From Silicimonas sp. (GTDB lineage: Bacteria; Pseudomonadota; Alphaproteobacteria; Rhodobacterales; Rhodobacteraceae): DNA of 64,000 nt. Under the pieces are notes generated by a model that saw only the letters and a program-made list of their open reading frames with translations, searched no databases and was not told where the DNA came from. Position numbers and translations under genes: made by a program. Positions 53,267 to 61,344 of this stretch are shown here, piece after piece (positions within the stretch are counted from its first letter, which is position 1; the number at the start of each line of letters is the position of its first letter). The stretch spans positions 36,384-100,383 of the forward strand of contig JAJDZT010000097.1 in NCBI GenBank assembly GCA_022824525.1, given 5' to 3'.

Positions 53267-54034
53267 ATGAGTTTCGTTGTCGCCGAGAACATCTTTCAGA
53301 GCTACGGGACACGGCCCATTCTGGAGCGCGTGAATGTCACCGTCGATGAAGGTGAGTTCATCTCCATTGTCGGTGCATCAGGGTGTGGAAAGTCGACCTT
53401 CCTGCGGCTTTTGCTGGCGCAGGAAAGACCGACGAAGGGTGAAATCCGCGTGGCGGATGCCCCGCCTGCCGTGGAACCCGGCTTGGATCGCGGCGTTGTG
53501 TTCCAGCGATACTCGGTTTTCCCGCATATGACGGTGCGTGAGAACATCGTGGCGGGCGAGAGTTTCAGACGTCGGTTCGGCTGGTTCTCCGGCGCCGAGA
53601 AACGTGCGGCCCGGGAACGTGCAGCGGCCACTCTGGAAAGGATCGGCCTCGACCAAGTGGCGGATCAATATCCCGCGACGCTTTCGGGCGGCATGCAGCA
53701 GCGGCTCGCCATCGGACAGGCACTGGCCGCGAAGCCACGTATCCTGCTCCTGGACGAACCCTTCGGCGCGCTCGACCCGGGCACGCGGCTCTCGATGCAC
53801 GACTTCCTGACCGAACTTCGCGAAGAAACTGGCATGACCGTCTTCATGGTCACGCATGACCTTGAGGAAGGCTTCAAGCTCGGCGACCGCGTTCTCGTCT
53901 TCGACAAGCCGCGGTGGGACCCGACCGATCCGAACGCTTATGGCGCGACGATCACCTATGACTTCGATGCCCGCGATGGTGGCATTCCATTCCAGAGAAT
54001 AACGGAGGAAACCAATGTTCTCAGGCCCTCGTGA
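53267..54034 (+). CDS. ABC transporter ATP-binding protein of the guanidine-I operon
   Basis: 255 residues. Walker A GASGCGKST, signature LSGGMQQRLAIGQAL (GMQQ variant), Walker B ILLLDEPFGALDPG, switch H in MVTHDLEEG. Start ATG 53267 lies directly after repeat D with no clear ribosome site, so it may be poorly translated or the start may be further on. It overlaps the hydrolase gene by 20 bases. Confidence 0.87.
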   Translation: MSFVVAENIFQSYGTRPILERVNVTVDEGEFISIVGASGCGKSTFLRLLLAQERPTKGEIRVADAPPAVEPGLDRGVVFQRYSVFPHMTVRENIVAGESFRRRFGWFSGAEKRAARERAAATLERIGLDQVADQYPATLSGGMQQRLAIGQALAAKPRILLLDEPFGALDPGTRLSMHDFLTELREETGMTVFMVTHDLEEGFKLGDRVLVFDKPRWDPTDPNAYGATITYDFDARDGGIPFQRITEETNVLRPS

Positions 54035-55259
54035 CCGGTCGCGGTCACATCACCCGAGAGATCACATCCACGACGACAGGCGCGCACATCATCCCGACCT
54101 GACCAAACTGCAAGGCTGGAAATCGATGAAGGCGGAAGCGGACCTGCCCGAAGGCCGCTGGGACGAGGAGCGTCGCTGGGCGCTGCGCATGGGGCTTACC
54201 GGCGCGGACAGCATCGAGGACAAGTCGATCCCGACCTTCGCGCGAGGGGAACTGCCGCATTACGCGGGCATCAACACGTTTCTGAAGGCGCCCTATGCCG
54301 AGGATGTCACGGAGGTGAAGGATTATGACGCAACTGTACTTGGCATCCCGTTTGATGGGGGCACAACCTACCGCCCCGGCACCCGCTTCGGACCGCAAGG
54401 GGTCCGGAAAATCAGCGCGCTCTATACACCGTATAATTACGAAATGGGTGTCGATCTTCGCGAGCAGATGACGCTGTGTGACGCGGGCGACGTGTTCACC
54501 ATCCCCGCCAATATCGAGAAGAGTTTCGACCAGATCAGCCGGGCGGTGAGCCATGTATTCTCAAGCGGTTCGCTTCCGATCATGATCGGGGGCGATCACT
54601 CCATCGGGTTTCCTTGTGTGCGCGGCATCGCCGAGTGCACCTCGAAGAAGATCGGCATCGTGCATTTCGACCGGCATGCGGACATTCAGGAGAAGGACCT
54701 GGATGAACGGATGCACACAACGCCCTGGTTCCACTCGACGAACCTGCCGAACGTTCCTGCGAAGAACCTCGTTCAGGTCGGCATCGGCGGCTGGCAGGTG
54801 CCGCGCGAGGCAGTGAAAGTCGCGCGGGAACGCGAGACCAACATCATCACCATGTCCGACATGGAACGGATGGGCGTCGACAAGACCGCCGAGATGGCCT
54901 TGGAGATGGCATGGGACGGGGTGGACATGGTTTACATGTCCTTCGATATCGACAGCATCGACTGCGGCTTCGTTCCCGGCACTGGCTGGCCCGAGCCGGG
55001 TGGGTTCCTGCCGCGCGAGGCTCTGGCGCTGGCGTCCAAGGTCGCCGCGGAGGGCATCTGCGGGATGGAGCTCGTTGAGGTTTCCCCGCCTTACGACACC
55101 TCCGACATCACAGCGCTGATGGGCACGCGCGTCATCGTGGATGTGCTTGGGTCGCTGGTCGCTTCTGGCAAGCTCGGCGCTCACACACCGCACATCGACA
55201 AACCAGTCTCGATTCCACACGGCGAATTCGAAGGAAAGCGTTGGTCCAATGCCACCTGA
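54015..55259 (+). CDS. gdmH: Ureohydrolase, guanidine-hydrolase-like (GdmH type)
   Basis: 414 residues, arginase/agmatinase fold. Metal motifs: GGDHSIG (His195), FDRHADIQ (Asp219, His221, Asp223; FDRH rather than the usual FDAH) and SFDIDSID (Asp311, Asp313). The segment DERMHTTPWF is that of the nickel-dependent guanidine hydrolases. A His-rich N terminus (SHHPRDHIH, HH) precedes the core. It would split guanidine into urea and ammonia. The riboswitch and transporter support this over agmatinase or arginase; nickel use is inferred from the family. GGAGGAAACC lies upstream of ATG 54015. Confidence 0.85.
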   Translation: MFSGPRDRSRSHHPRDHIHDDRRAHHPDLTKLQGWKSMKAEADLPEGRWDEERRWALRMGLTGADSIEDKSIPTFARGELPHYAGINTFLKAPYAEDVTEVKDYDATVLGIPFDGGTTYRPGTRFGPQGVRKISALYTPYNYEMGVDLREQMTLCDAGDVFTIPANIEKSFDQISRAVSHVFSSGSLPIMIGGDHSIGFPCVRGIAECTSKKIGIVHFDRHADIQEKDLDERMHTTPWFHSTNLPNVPAKNLVQVGIGGWQVPREAVKVARERETNIITMSDMERMGVDKTAEMALEMAWDGVDMVYMSFDIDSIDCGFVPGTGWPEPGGFLPREALALASKVAAEGICGMELVEVSPPYDTSDITALMGTRVIVDVLGSLVASGKLGAHTPHIDKPVSIPHGEFEGKRWSNAT

Positions 55260-55273
55260 CGCATCCCGGATTT

Positions 55274-55326
55274 CTATTACCGGCCCGCAAATATCCCGGG
55301 GAGCGCGAGGGGCAGAGCCCCTCGCC
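55274..55326 (+). repeat. Dispersed intergenic hairpin repeat, copy E
   Basis: TATTACCGGCCCGCAAATATC, CCGGGGAG, then stem GAGGGGC-AGA-GCCCCTC. Between the hydrolase and the His-rich gene. It is in the opposite orientation to copy D, so the two bracket the ATPase and hydrolase genes as inverted repeats. Confidence 0.8.
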
Positions 55327-55366
55327 CACCGCGACGACGAAGTCGGCGCAATGAAGGACCTAAGGT

Positions 55367-55789
55367 ATGCCCCATGACATCGTGAACGGCCATATCGGCC
55401 ACAACCACGCCCATGATCATCTTCACAGCCACTTGCCGCCCGAGGATGAAGCCGCCGAGCTCCAGGTGCTGGCGACGCAATTCATCGACGGGTTCGTGCA
55501 GGCGTCAGACAAGACAGCCTACCTCAAACTGGCAGGTGTCCCTTTCGAGCGGCCGGGCGGCGGCGGCAAGACGGCGCTCAAGCTGGTTGACGTCTCGCTC
55601 ACGACGGAATGGCAGGTCGGCACGGCCTCGCCCTCCTTCGGGTCGCGCGAACTCAGCTACCTGCCCTTTCCCGTCGAAATGGTGTCCGAACGGACGAACA
55701 TGGCGCTGGTCTACGTGTCGATGGAGGAGAAATCCCTCCTCGACATCCGCGAATTTCTCTCCCACCGAAAGAAGGAACACGAACTATGA
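55367..55789 (+). CDS. His-rich accessory protein of the guanidine operon, family unknown
   Basis: 140 residues, no signal. Eight His among the first 22 residues (pattern PHD, GHIGHNHAHDHLHSH) suggest metal binding, then a folded part (DKTAYLKLAGVPFERP ... VYVSMEEKSLLDIREF). It does not look like HypA or HypB, the accessory proteins known beside GdmH in cyanobacteria. A nickel-storage or delivery role is inferred from His content and position. Coupled to the next gene (ATGA). Confidence 0.75.
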   Translation: MPHDIVNGHIGHNHAHDHLHSHLPPEDEAAELQVLATQFIDGFVQASDKTAYLKLAGVPFERPGGGGKTALKLVDVSLTTEWQVGTASPSFGSRELSYLPFPVEMVSERTNMALVYVSMEEKSLLDIREFLSHRKKEHEL

Positions 55790-55941
55790 AACTGTTTTTC
55801 ACCCTTGCCGCCACCCTGCTGGCGACACCGGCACTCGCCCATCTTGATGGGGTCCCGCACGTGCACGGATCAGACGGTGCGCTCTGGGGGCTCGGCCTTA
55901 TCCTTGCGGCGGGGTTGATCGCCGGGCTGGCGCGGCGCTAA
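55786..55941 (+). CDS. Small periplasmic-facing single-helix peptide with His motif
   Basis: 51 residues: Sec signal (LFFTLAATLLATPALA), then mature HLDGVPHVHGSDG with His19, His25 and His27, and one membrane helix (ALWGLGLILAAGLIAGLA) ending RR. It resembles a cut-down HupE/UreJ start (N-terminal His motif then helix), proteins linked with nickel uptake. ATG 55786 overlaps the preceding stop. Its stop (TAA 55939-55941) overlaps the ccoS stop on the other strand. Confidence 0.75.
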   Translation: MKLFFTLAATLLATPALAHLDGVPHVHGSDGALWGLGLILAAGLIAGLARR

Positions 55942-56093
55942 CGGTCTTCTGGCGGCGTGTCATCCATAAGGATGCGCGCCGCGTCTCCTTCGGGGTCGCT
56001 GTACTGACCCGAGCGTATGGTCCAGACGAAACAGACAAGTCCGACGGCACCAAGGATCAGCGAGACCGGGATCAGGAAGGCAAGCACGTTCAT
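55938..56093 (-). CDS. ccoS: cbb3 oxidase maturation protein CcoS
   Basis: 51 residues. One hydrophobic helix (VLAFLIPVSLILGAVGLVCFVW) and the short typical tail (SGQYSDPEGDAARILMD). CcoS is needed for copper and heme insertion into CcoN. ATG 56093 overlaps the ccoI stop (ATGA). Its end overlaps the stop of the opposite small peptide gene by two bases. Confidence 0.92.
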   Translation of the reverse strand: MNVLAFLIPVSLILGAVGLVCFVWTIRSGQYSDPEGDAARILMDDTPPEDR

Positions 56094-58213
56094 TTTGCAG
56101 ACCTCACGCGAAGTGCGTTCAGAAGAACGGTGATAGACGATGTGGACATCGCCAGCGCCGCGAGGAGCGGCGTGGCGAAGCCCAAAAGGGCGATGGGAAC
56201 GGCGACAAGATTGTAAGCTGTCGCGATGGCGAAGTTCTGACGCGAAAGCCTTGTGGCCGCATTGGCGATCCGGAAAAGGGTTGGAATGTCGTGGAGCCCG
56301 TCCCTCAACAACACTACATCGGCCGCATTGCGGGAGGCATCCATGGCCGTCGAAGGCGCAATGGACGCATGCGCCGCTGCGAGCGCCGCCGTGTCGTTCA
56401 ACCCATCGCCAATCATGGCGACGCGCTGACCATCGGACTGGCGTCGTTCGATCAGGCGATGCTTGTTGTCAGGTGTGACGCCAGCGGCCAAATCTCTGAT
56501 CCCGAGTTCGAAAGCGACCGCCGAGACGTTCGAGGGCGCATCTCCGGACACCAGCGCGATATTGAGACCAGCGGCATCGAGGGCAGCGACCGCTTCCCCG
56601 GCGCCGTCCCGCAATGTTTCCTGCTTTTCGAGCGAGCGTTCTTTATCACCGATGATCAGAGTCAGACCGTTGTCACCGCGTCCCAGGAAGACATCGACAC
56701 CACCATGGCGACCTTTGATCCCGCATCCTGCAACTTCCTCCACCGCACTGAGCTTTGCAGGGACAACGTCCACAAGTGCCGTCTGCACGGCGCGAGCGAT
56801 CGGGTGCATGGAATTCTGTGCGAGCGCCAGTGCGACCGATTTTTCGGTTTCCGTCAGCTCTTCCGCGATGGACGACACACCCGGCAAAGTCACGGTGCCG
56901 GTCTTGTCGAAAACGACGCTGTCCACCTCGGCCAGACGTTCCAGAGCCGTGCCTGATTTCACCAGGAAACCAAGCTCGTAAAGCTTGCCAATCGCGGCCG
57001 TTGAAACAGCGGGCACCGCGAGGCCCAGCGCACAGGGACAGGTGATAATGAGGACGGCAATGGCCACATTCAGTGCGAAACGGACATCTCCAGAGATCAG
57101 GATCCAGCCAAGGAAGGCCACCAGTGCCAGAAGGTGCACGGCAGGCGCGTAGACCTGCGCTGCGCGGTCCGCGAGGCCGGTGTAGCGGTTCCGCGCGTTC
57201 TCCGCTCCTTCGACAAGCCGCGCCATCCGTCGGAGGGTTGTATCCTCGCCGACGCTGGTGGCGACCATCCGGAGAGGCGCGCCGAGATTGATCTCGCCCG
57301 CGCTGACCGAAGCGCCGCTTATCAACTGGACCGGGTGGCTTTCGCCGGTGAGGAATGACCGATCCGTCAGGGCCTCGGGCGTTTGCAGGGTTCCGTCGAC
57401 AGGTGTGCGACCGCCGGTGGGAACGAGAATGCAATCGCCCACGGCAAGCTCCGAGATCGGGACCGTGATCGCCCGGCCTTGCCCGTCCAGTCGCTCGGCG
57501 GTCTGGGTTTCGAGAGCAGCCAATTCACGCGCCGCAGAGCGCGCCGAGGCACGCGTGCGGTGATCGAGATACCGACCGATCAGCAGGAAGAACGTGAGCG
57601 ACAGGCCCGCATCGAAATAAGCATGGTGACCGCCGTTCAGGCTTTCATAGACCGACATGCCGGTCGCAAGCAGGATGGCGAGCGAAATCGGCACATCCAT
57701 GTTCAGGCGACGGACACGGAGTGCGGACCACGCACTCTTGAAGAACGGCTGGCCGGAGAAACCGACAACAGGCACAGCGATCGCGGCTGAAATCAGGTGA
57801 AACAGGTCTCGCGTGGCGTCTGCAGCCCCTGACCACACGGCGACCGAGAGGAGCATGACGTTCATCATTGCGAAGCCGGCGACGCCGAGACGCAGGGCGA
57901 GATCGCGGCCCGCCGGATCGCTCTCCTGCCCGAGAACGCCCGCATCGAGCGGAAACGCCTTATAGCCAAGCTTTGAGAGTTGGCCGACGACAGTGTCGAC
58001 GGGCAGATCAGTACGAAGGGAAACGCGTTTGTTCGTCAGGTTAACCCGCGCACCAGTGATGCCTGTAACCTGTGCGAGGCCACGCTCAATCGTCCCGATG
58101 CACGCCGCACAGGTGACGCCCGGCACGGAGAGCATCATGTTGGGCTCCGCAGCTTCGGCGACCCTTTCCGCCGCCGGTGCGGCGTTGCAGGCGGGACAGG
58201 CGGTTGCGGTCAT
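56090..58213 (-). CDS. ccoI: Copper-translocating P-type ATPase for cbb3 assembly
   Basis: 707 residues. N terminus has CPACN and a heavy-metal-associated domain (VTCAACIGT). CPC in ITCPCALGLAVPA, DKTGT, MHPIAR and the hinge DGLNDTAAL follow. This CtpA/FixI branch delivers copper to the oxidase rather than to efflux. Coupled to ccoH (ATGA) and ccoS. Distinct from the truncated copA at the left edge. Confidence 0.95.
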   Translation of the reverse strand: MTATACPACNAAPAAERVAEAAEPNMMLSVPGVTCAACIGTIERGLAQVTGITGARVNLTNKRVSLRTDLPVDTVVGQLSKLGYKAFPLDAGVLGQESDPAGRDLALRLGVAGFAMMNVMLLSVAVWSGAADATRDLFHLISAAIAVPVVGFSGQPFFKSAWSALRVRRLNMDVPISLAILLATGMSVYESLNGGHHAYFDAGLSLTFFLLIGRYLDHRTRASARSAARELAALETQTAERLDGQGRAITVPISELAVGDCILVPTGGRTPVDGTLQTPEALTDRSFLTGESHPVQLISGASVSAGEINLGAPLRMVATSVGEDTTLRRMARLVEGAENARNRYTGLADRAAQVYAPAVHLLALVAFLGWILISGDVRFALNVAIAVLIITCPCALGLAVPAVSTAAIGKLYELGFLVKSGTALERLAEVDSVVFDKTGTVTLPGVSSIAEELTETEKSVALALAQNSMHPIARAVQTALVDVVPAKLSAVEEVAGCGIKGRHGGVDVFLGRGDNGLTLIIGDKERSLEKQETLRDGAGEAVAALDAAGLNIALVSGDAPSNVSAVAFELGIRDLAAGVTPDNKHRLIERRQSDGQRVAMIGDGLNDTAALAAAHASIAPSTAMDASRNAADVVLLRDGLHDIPTLFRIANAATRLSRQNFAIATAYNLVAVPIALLGFATPLLAALAMSTSSITVLLNALRVRSAK

Positions 58214-58659
58214 TTTGCGACCTGCACGATGACACGTTGCCGGAAGAGTGTGCCATCCTCTGCGCGCGCCTTGAGACGCAGGTTCCAGTTGCCCTGCCCG
58301 GCGTCAACATTGGCCAGCAAATGGTTACCATCAAAAGAGAAAACAGGTGTTTGATCATGAGCGACCGTGGTGGCTCGCCCAAACGTCGCCTCGAGGATTT
58401 CGGGCGCTATGGCACGGCCATCCTGCAGGATTTCCAGCGACAGCACGTCATCTGTCACCGTCGCGGAGACCTCCCAGCCAAGCGCATCCTGCGCGCTTCG
58501 GTCGGCCTCGAACGCCTGGCTCGCGACATAGGAGTTCTTGACCTCGAGCCCCGGAAAGGTGCGGACGGCATTGAACGCCAGCGTCATGTTCACGCTGATG
58601 ATGATGCTGAAGGCGACGAAGAACCCTGCGAAAACGTGCCAGCCTTTGATCTCGGTCAT
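58210..58659 (-). CDS. ccoH: cbb3 oxidase maturation protein CcoH (FixH)
   Basis: 149 residues. One N-terminal helix (HVFAGFFVAFSIIISVNMTLAF) and a periplasmic domain containing ALGWEVSATV and a C-terminal beta part. Membrane-bound assembly factor of the CcoNOP complex. 3 bases after ccoG, overlapped with ccoI. Confidence 0.92.
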   Translation of the reverse strand: MTEIKGWHVFAGFFVAFSIIISVNMTLAFNAVRTFPGLEVKNSYVASQAFEADRSAQDALGWEVSATVTDDVLSLEILQDGRAIAPEILEATFGRATTVAHDQTPVFSFDGNHLLANVDAGQGNWNLRLKARAEDGTLFRQRVIVQVAK

Positions 58660-58662
58660 GCT

Positions 58663-60210
58663 CTATCCTCCTTGTCCGTTGAAGGTGCTGTCCTTGTAGG
58701 CGCGCTCGCCATTCGTCAGGTCTTCGACCCAGAAGCGGAGCGCGGTGATATCGGCCTCGGAGGGCTCGGCGTTCGGCGGCGCGATGACGTAGACGCGTTG
58801 CAGCTTGGTCTCATTCGCGTTGACGTCGACCGTTTCGAAAACAGTGCCTTCGAGTTCGATACGGAAGGTCGGGTGCCCTTTGACAGACAGGCGGAACGGG
58901 CGGTCGTCGCCATGTTTGTTCCTGAGCCGGATGTCATAGGTGTTGCGGATCGAACCGTCGGCCAGTGTTACGAAGGTCGGGTTCCGAACCGGGGCCACGG
59001 TGAGGTCGATCTCGGCGCGGATAAACAAACCGTACACGAGGATCAGACCGATCAGCGACCATGCCGCCGTGTAAAGGAGCGTCCGGGTCCGGAAGACGTG
59101 CCGCCAAACCGGGCGCGGCTTTTCCCCTGCGCGCTCCCGTCCTTCGTCCGAGAGAGCAAGGTAGTCGATCAGGCCGCGTGGCTTGCCGATCTTCTCCATT
59201 ACCTCGTCGCAGGCATCGATGCAGAGGGCGCAGGTGATGCACTCCATCTGCTGGCCGTTCCGGATGTCGATGCCCATGGGGCAAACATTCACGCATGCCA
59301 TGCAGTCGATACAGTCGCCGGGGCCAGCTTGAACCTGCATGTCGGGCGCATCCAGATCGAGAGGGGCCGCGCCGGGGTAAGGGGTGGAGCGATAAGCGGG
59401 GCGTCCCCTGCCCGCCTCTGCCTGCTCCGCCGCGATGCGCTCGGCCTCTGCCGACATTTCCCGACGGCGTTTGCCCTTGGCGCGGGGTTCGCCCCTCCAG
59501 TTGCGATAGCCGACAGTCAGCGTGTCCGGGTCCATCATCGCGCCTTGGATCCGTGGCCATGGGCACATGTAGATGCAGACCTGTTCCCGCATGAAACCAC
59601 CGAAGATGAAGGTTGTCGCCGTCAGAATGGCGATGGTCATGTAGGCGACGGGGTGCGCGCTGAAGGTGACAAGTTCGCGGAGAAGCGTGGGCGCATCGGC
59701 AAAGTAGAAAACCCACGCGCCGCCAGTGGCGAGGCCGATCAGCAGCCAGAGCGCCCATTTGGTGAGGCGCAGCCTGATCTTGCGGGCATCAAGCTTGGCG
59801 TTGTGGAGCCGGATGCGGGCGTTGCGGTCACCTTCCACCCAACGTTCGACCAGCATGTAAAGGTCGGTCCAGACGGTTTGCGGACAGGTATAACCGCACC
59901 AGACGCGGCCCAGCGCGGACGTGAACAGGAACAGACCGAGGCCCGCCATGATCAGAAGACCGGCCACGAAATAGAATTCATGCGGCCAGATCTCGATCCA
60001 GAAGAAGTAGAAGCGTCGACCGGCAAGATCGACCAGCACCGCCTGATCCGGAAGGTTCGGGCCACGGTCCCAGCGGAGCCAGGGTGTCAGGTAGTAGATT
60101 CCGAGGGTGATCCCGAGAATCCACCATTTCAGGGTCCTGAAACGACCGGAAACCCGCCTTGGAAAGACGGGTTCGCGGGCTGCATAGAGTGGTTGCGAGG
60201 TGTCGGACAT
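58663..60210 (-). CDS. ccoG: cbb3 oxidase accessory protein CcoG (FixG), ferredoxin-type copper reductase
   Basis: 515 residues. Several helices (about five) with CGYTCPQTVW, then two [4Fe-4S] sets in CIDCMACVNVCP and CITCALCIDACD, and a C-terminal Ig-like FixG domain. CcoG reduces Cu(II) for the oxidase. ATG 60210 is chosen; GTG 60216 is an alternative. An Fnr-type box lies 55 bases upstream. Confidence 0.95.
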   Translation of the reverse strand: MSDTSQPLYAAREPVFPRRVSGRFRTLKWWILGITLGIYYLTPWLRWDRGPNLPDQAVLVDLAGRRFYFFWIEIWPHEFYFVAGLLIMAGLGLFLFTSALGRVWCGYTCPQTVWTDLYMLVERWVEGDRNARIRLHNAKLDARKIRLRLTKWALWLLIGLATGGAWVFYFADAPTLLRELVTFSAHPVAYMTIAILTATTFIFGGFMREQVCIYMCPWPRIQGAMMDPDTLTVGYRNWRGEPRAKGKRRREMSAEAERIAAEQAEAGRGRPAYRSTPYPGAAPLDLDAPDMQVQAGPGDCIDCMACVNVCPMGIDIRNGQQMECITCALCIDACDEVMEKIGKPRGLIDYLALSDEGRERAGEKPRPVWRHVFRTRTLLYTAAWSLIGLILVYGLFIRAEIDLTVAPVRNPTFVTLADGSIRNTYDIRLRNKHGDDRPFRLSVKGHPTFRIELEGTVFETVDVNANETKLQRVYVIAPPNAEPSEADITALRFWVEDLTNGERAYKDSTFNGQGG

Positions 60211-60246
60211 GTGCACTTACTTCAAGAACTTGTCCGTGTTTAGGCC

Positions 60247-60290
60247 GGGCGGCGAAGCGAAACCTTGATGAAGATCAAGTTTCGCCGCCC
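60247..60290. terminator. Extended palindrome between ccoP and ccoG, possible terminator
   Basis: GGGCGGCGAA (60247-60256) pairs with TTCGCCGCCC (60281-60290), and an inner stem CTTGAT / ATCAAG encloses loop GAAG; a 7-nt bulge breaks the left side. It begins 19 bases after the ccoP stop on the minus strand. The Fnr box forms its centre. No T-run follows, so terminator function is inferred. Confidence 0.55.
60265..60278. promoter_or_regulatory. Fnr/FnrL-type box upstream of ccoGHIS
   Basis: TTGATGAAGATCAA, a perfect match to the Fnr consensus TTGAT-N4-ATCAA. Its position 55 bases before ccoG and the regulon (cbb3 oxidase genes are controlled by FnrL in Rhodobacter) support oxygen-responsive control. 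Confidence 0.85.
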
Positions 60291-60308
60291 GGACCTGACG
60301 TTCTGGCG

Positions 60309-61163
60309 CTATTCTCCTCCCCCAAGCGCGTGAACGTATATCGAAACGGCGCGGACATCTGCGTCGCTCAGACGTTGCCCCCAGGCCGGCATGACCCCGA
60401 AGCGTGCGTTGGTGATCGTCTCCGTCAGAGCCGCCTCGTCGCCGCCATAGAGCCAGATCGCATCCGAGATGTTTGGCGCACCGAGTTCTGGCATGCCTTC
60501 CCCGTTGTCACCATGACAGGACGCACAGTTATCAAGGAAAAGCGTTTCGGCATCGCCACCGGCCCCCGCAGGAAGCGCCTGAACGTGGGAGACCAGCATG
60601 GCGATTTCCTCGCTCGTCAGAATCTCCCCGAAGGCGGGCATTTCCGACCAGCGCGCGTCCGGATCATTTTCGTTCCGAATGCCGTGTTGAACTGTGTAGG
60701 CGATCTCATCGACCGTGCCGCCCCAGAGCCAGGCGTTGTCGAGGAGGTTCGGATAGCCCACCGCGCCCGCCGCGCCTGAGCCATGGCATTGCGAGCATTG
60801 GGCGCGGAACACCGCACCGCCGCGGGCCACAGCGTATCTGTGAAGGTCGGACGACGGATCGATGGAGGCCAGTTCCGTACCGGTCAGTTCTTCGACCAAC
60901 GCGGCGTTCTTGGCTTCGTGCTCAACAATGTCTTCCGCGACGACCGCGCGGGTCGAGTACCCGAGAACACCCGCCGTTGCACCGGAGACCAGAGGCCATG
61001 CCGGATAGGCGATCGTGTAGGCGACGCCCCAGACGATGGTGGCGTAGAAGGTCCAGAGCCACCAGCGCGGCAAGGGCGTGTTCAGTTCCTCGATGCCATC
61101 GTATTTGTGACCGGTGGTGTACTGGCCGGTTTCCTCATCAAGGCGCTTGTCTTCTTCACTCAT
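60309..61163 (-). CDS. ccoP: cbb3 oxidase subunit III, diheme cytochrome CcoP
   Basis: 284 residues. N-terminal helix (LWTFYATIVWGVAYTIAYP), then two cytochrome c domains with CSQCH and CASCH and axial Met in EMPAFG and VMPAWG. ATG 61163 with GAGGAG upstream; overlaps ccoQ by 8 bases. Confidence 0.95.
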   Translation of the reverse strand: MSEEDKRLDEETGQYTTGHKYDGIEELNTPLPRWWLWTFYATIVWGVAYTIAYPAWPLVSGATAGVLGYSTRAVVAEDIVEHEAKNAALVEELTGTELASIDPSSDLHRYAVARGGAVFRAQCSQCHGSGAAGAVGYPNLLDNAWLWGGTVDEIAYTVQHGIRNENDPDARWSEMPAFGEILTSEEIAMLVSHVQALPAGAGGDAETLFLDNCASCHGDNGEGMPELGAPNISDAIWLYGGDEAALTETITNARFGVMPAWGQRLSDADVRAVSIYVHALGGGE

Positions 61164-61335
61164 CGCCTTTCTCCTCGTCAAAAGTCTCGTTCCGGAACGG
61201 AATGTCTGCCGCGTTCTGCCGATCCGCTTTCATGCTGGGCCAGAAGGCGAAGAGAGCCGCGCCGATGAAGAAGGCGAACATCAGAAGCAGCACCCAGCTG
61301 TCCGCGATCTCACGTAGAAGGGAATAGGTATCCAT
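61156..61335 (-). CDS. ccoQ: cbb3 oxidase subunit CcoQ
   Basis: 59 residues: short N terminus, one helix (VLLLMFAFFIGAALFAFWP) and a polar tail ending DEEKGDE. CcoQ stabilises the complex. ATG 61335; its stop overlaps the ccoP start region. Found between ccoO and ccoP as usual. Confidence 0.93.
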   Translation of the reverse strand: MDTYSLLREIADSWVLLLMFAFFIGAALFAFWPSMKADRQNAADIPFRNETFDEEKGDE

Positions 61336-61344
61336 AGCGCCCTC

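Noticed and set aside
58177..60243. A 688-codon open frame on the plus strand opposite ccoG/ccoH
   Set aside because: It is antisense to strongly conserved cco genes, has no domain and is a GC-rich shadow.
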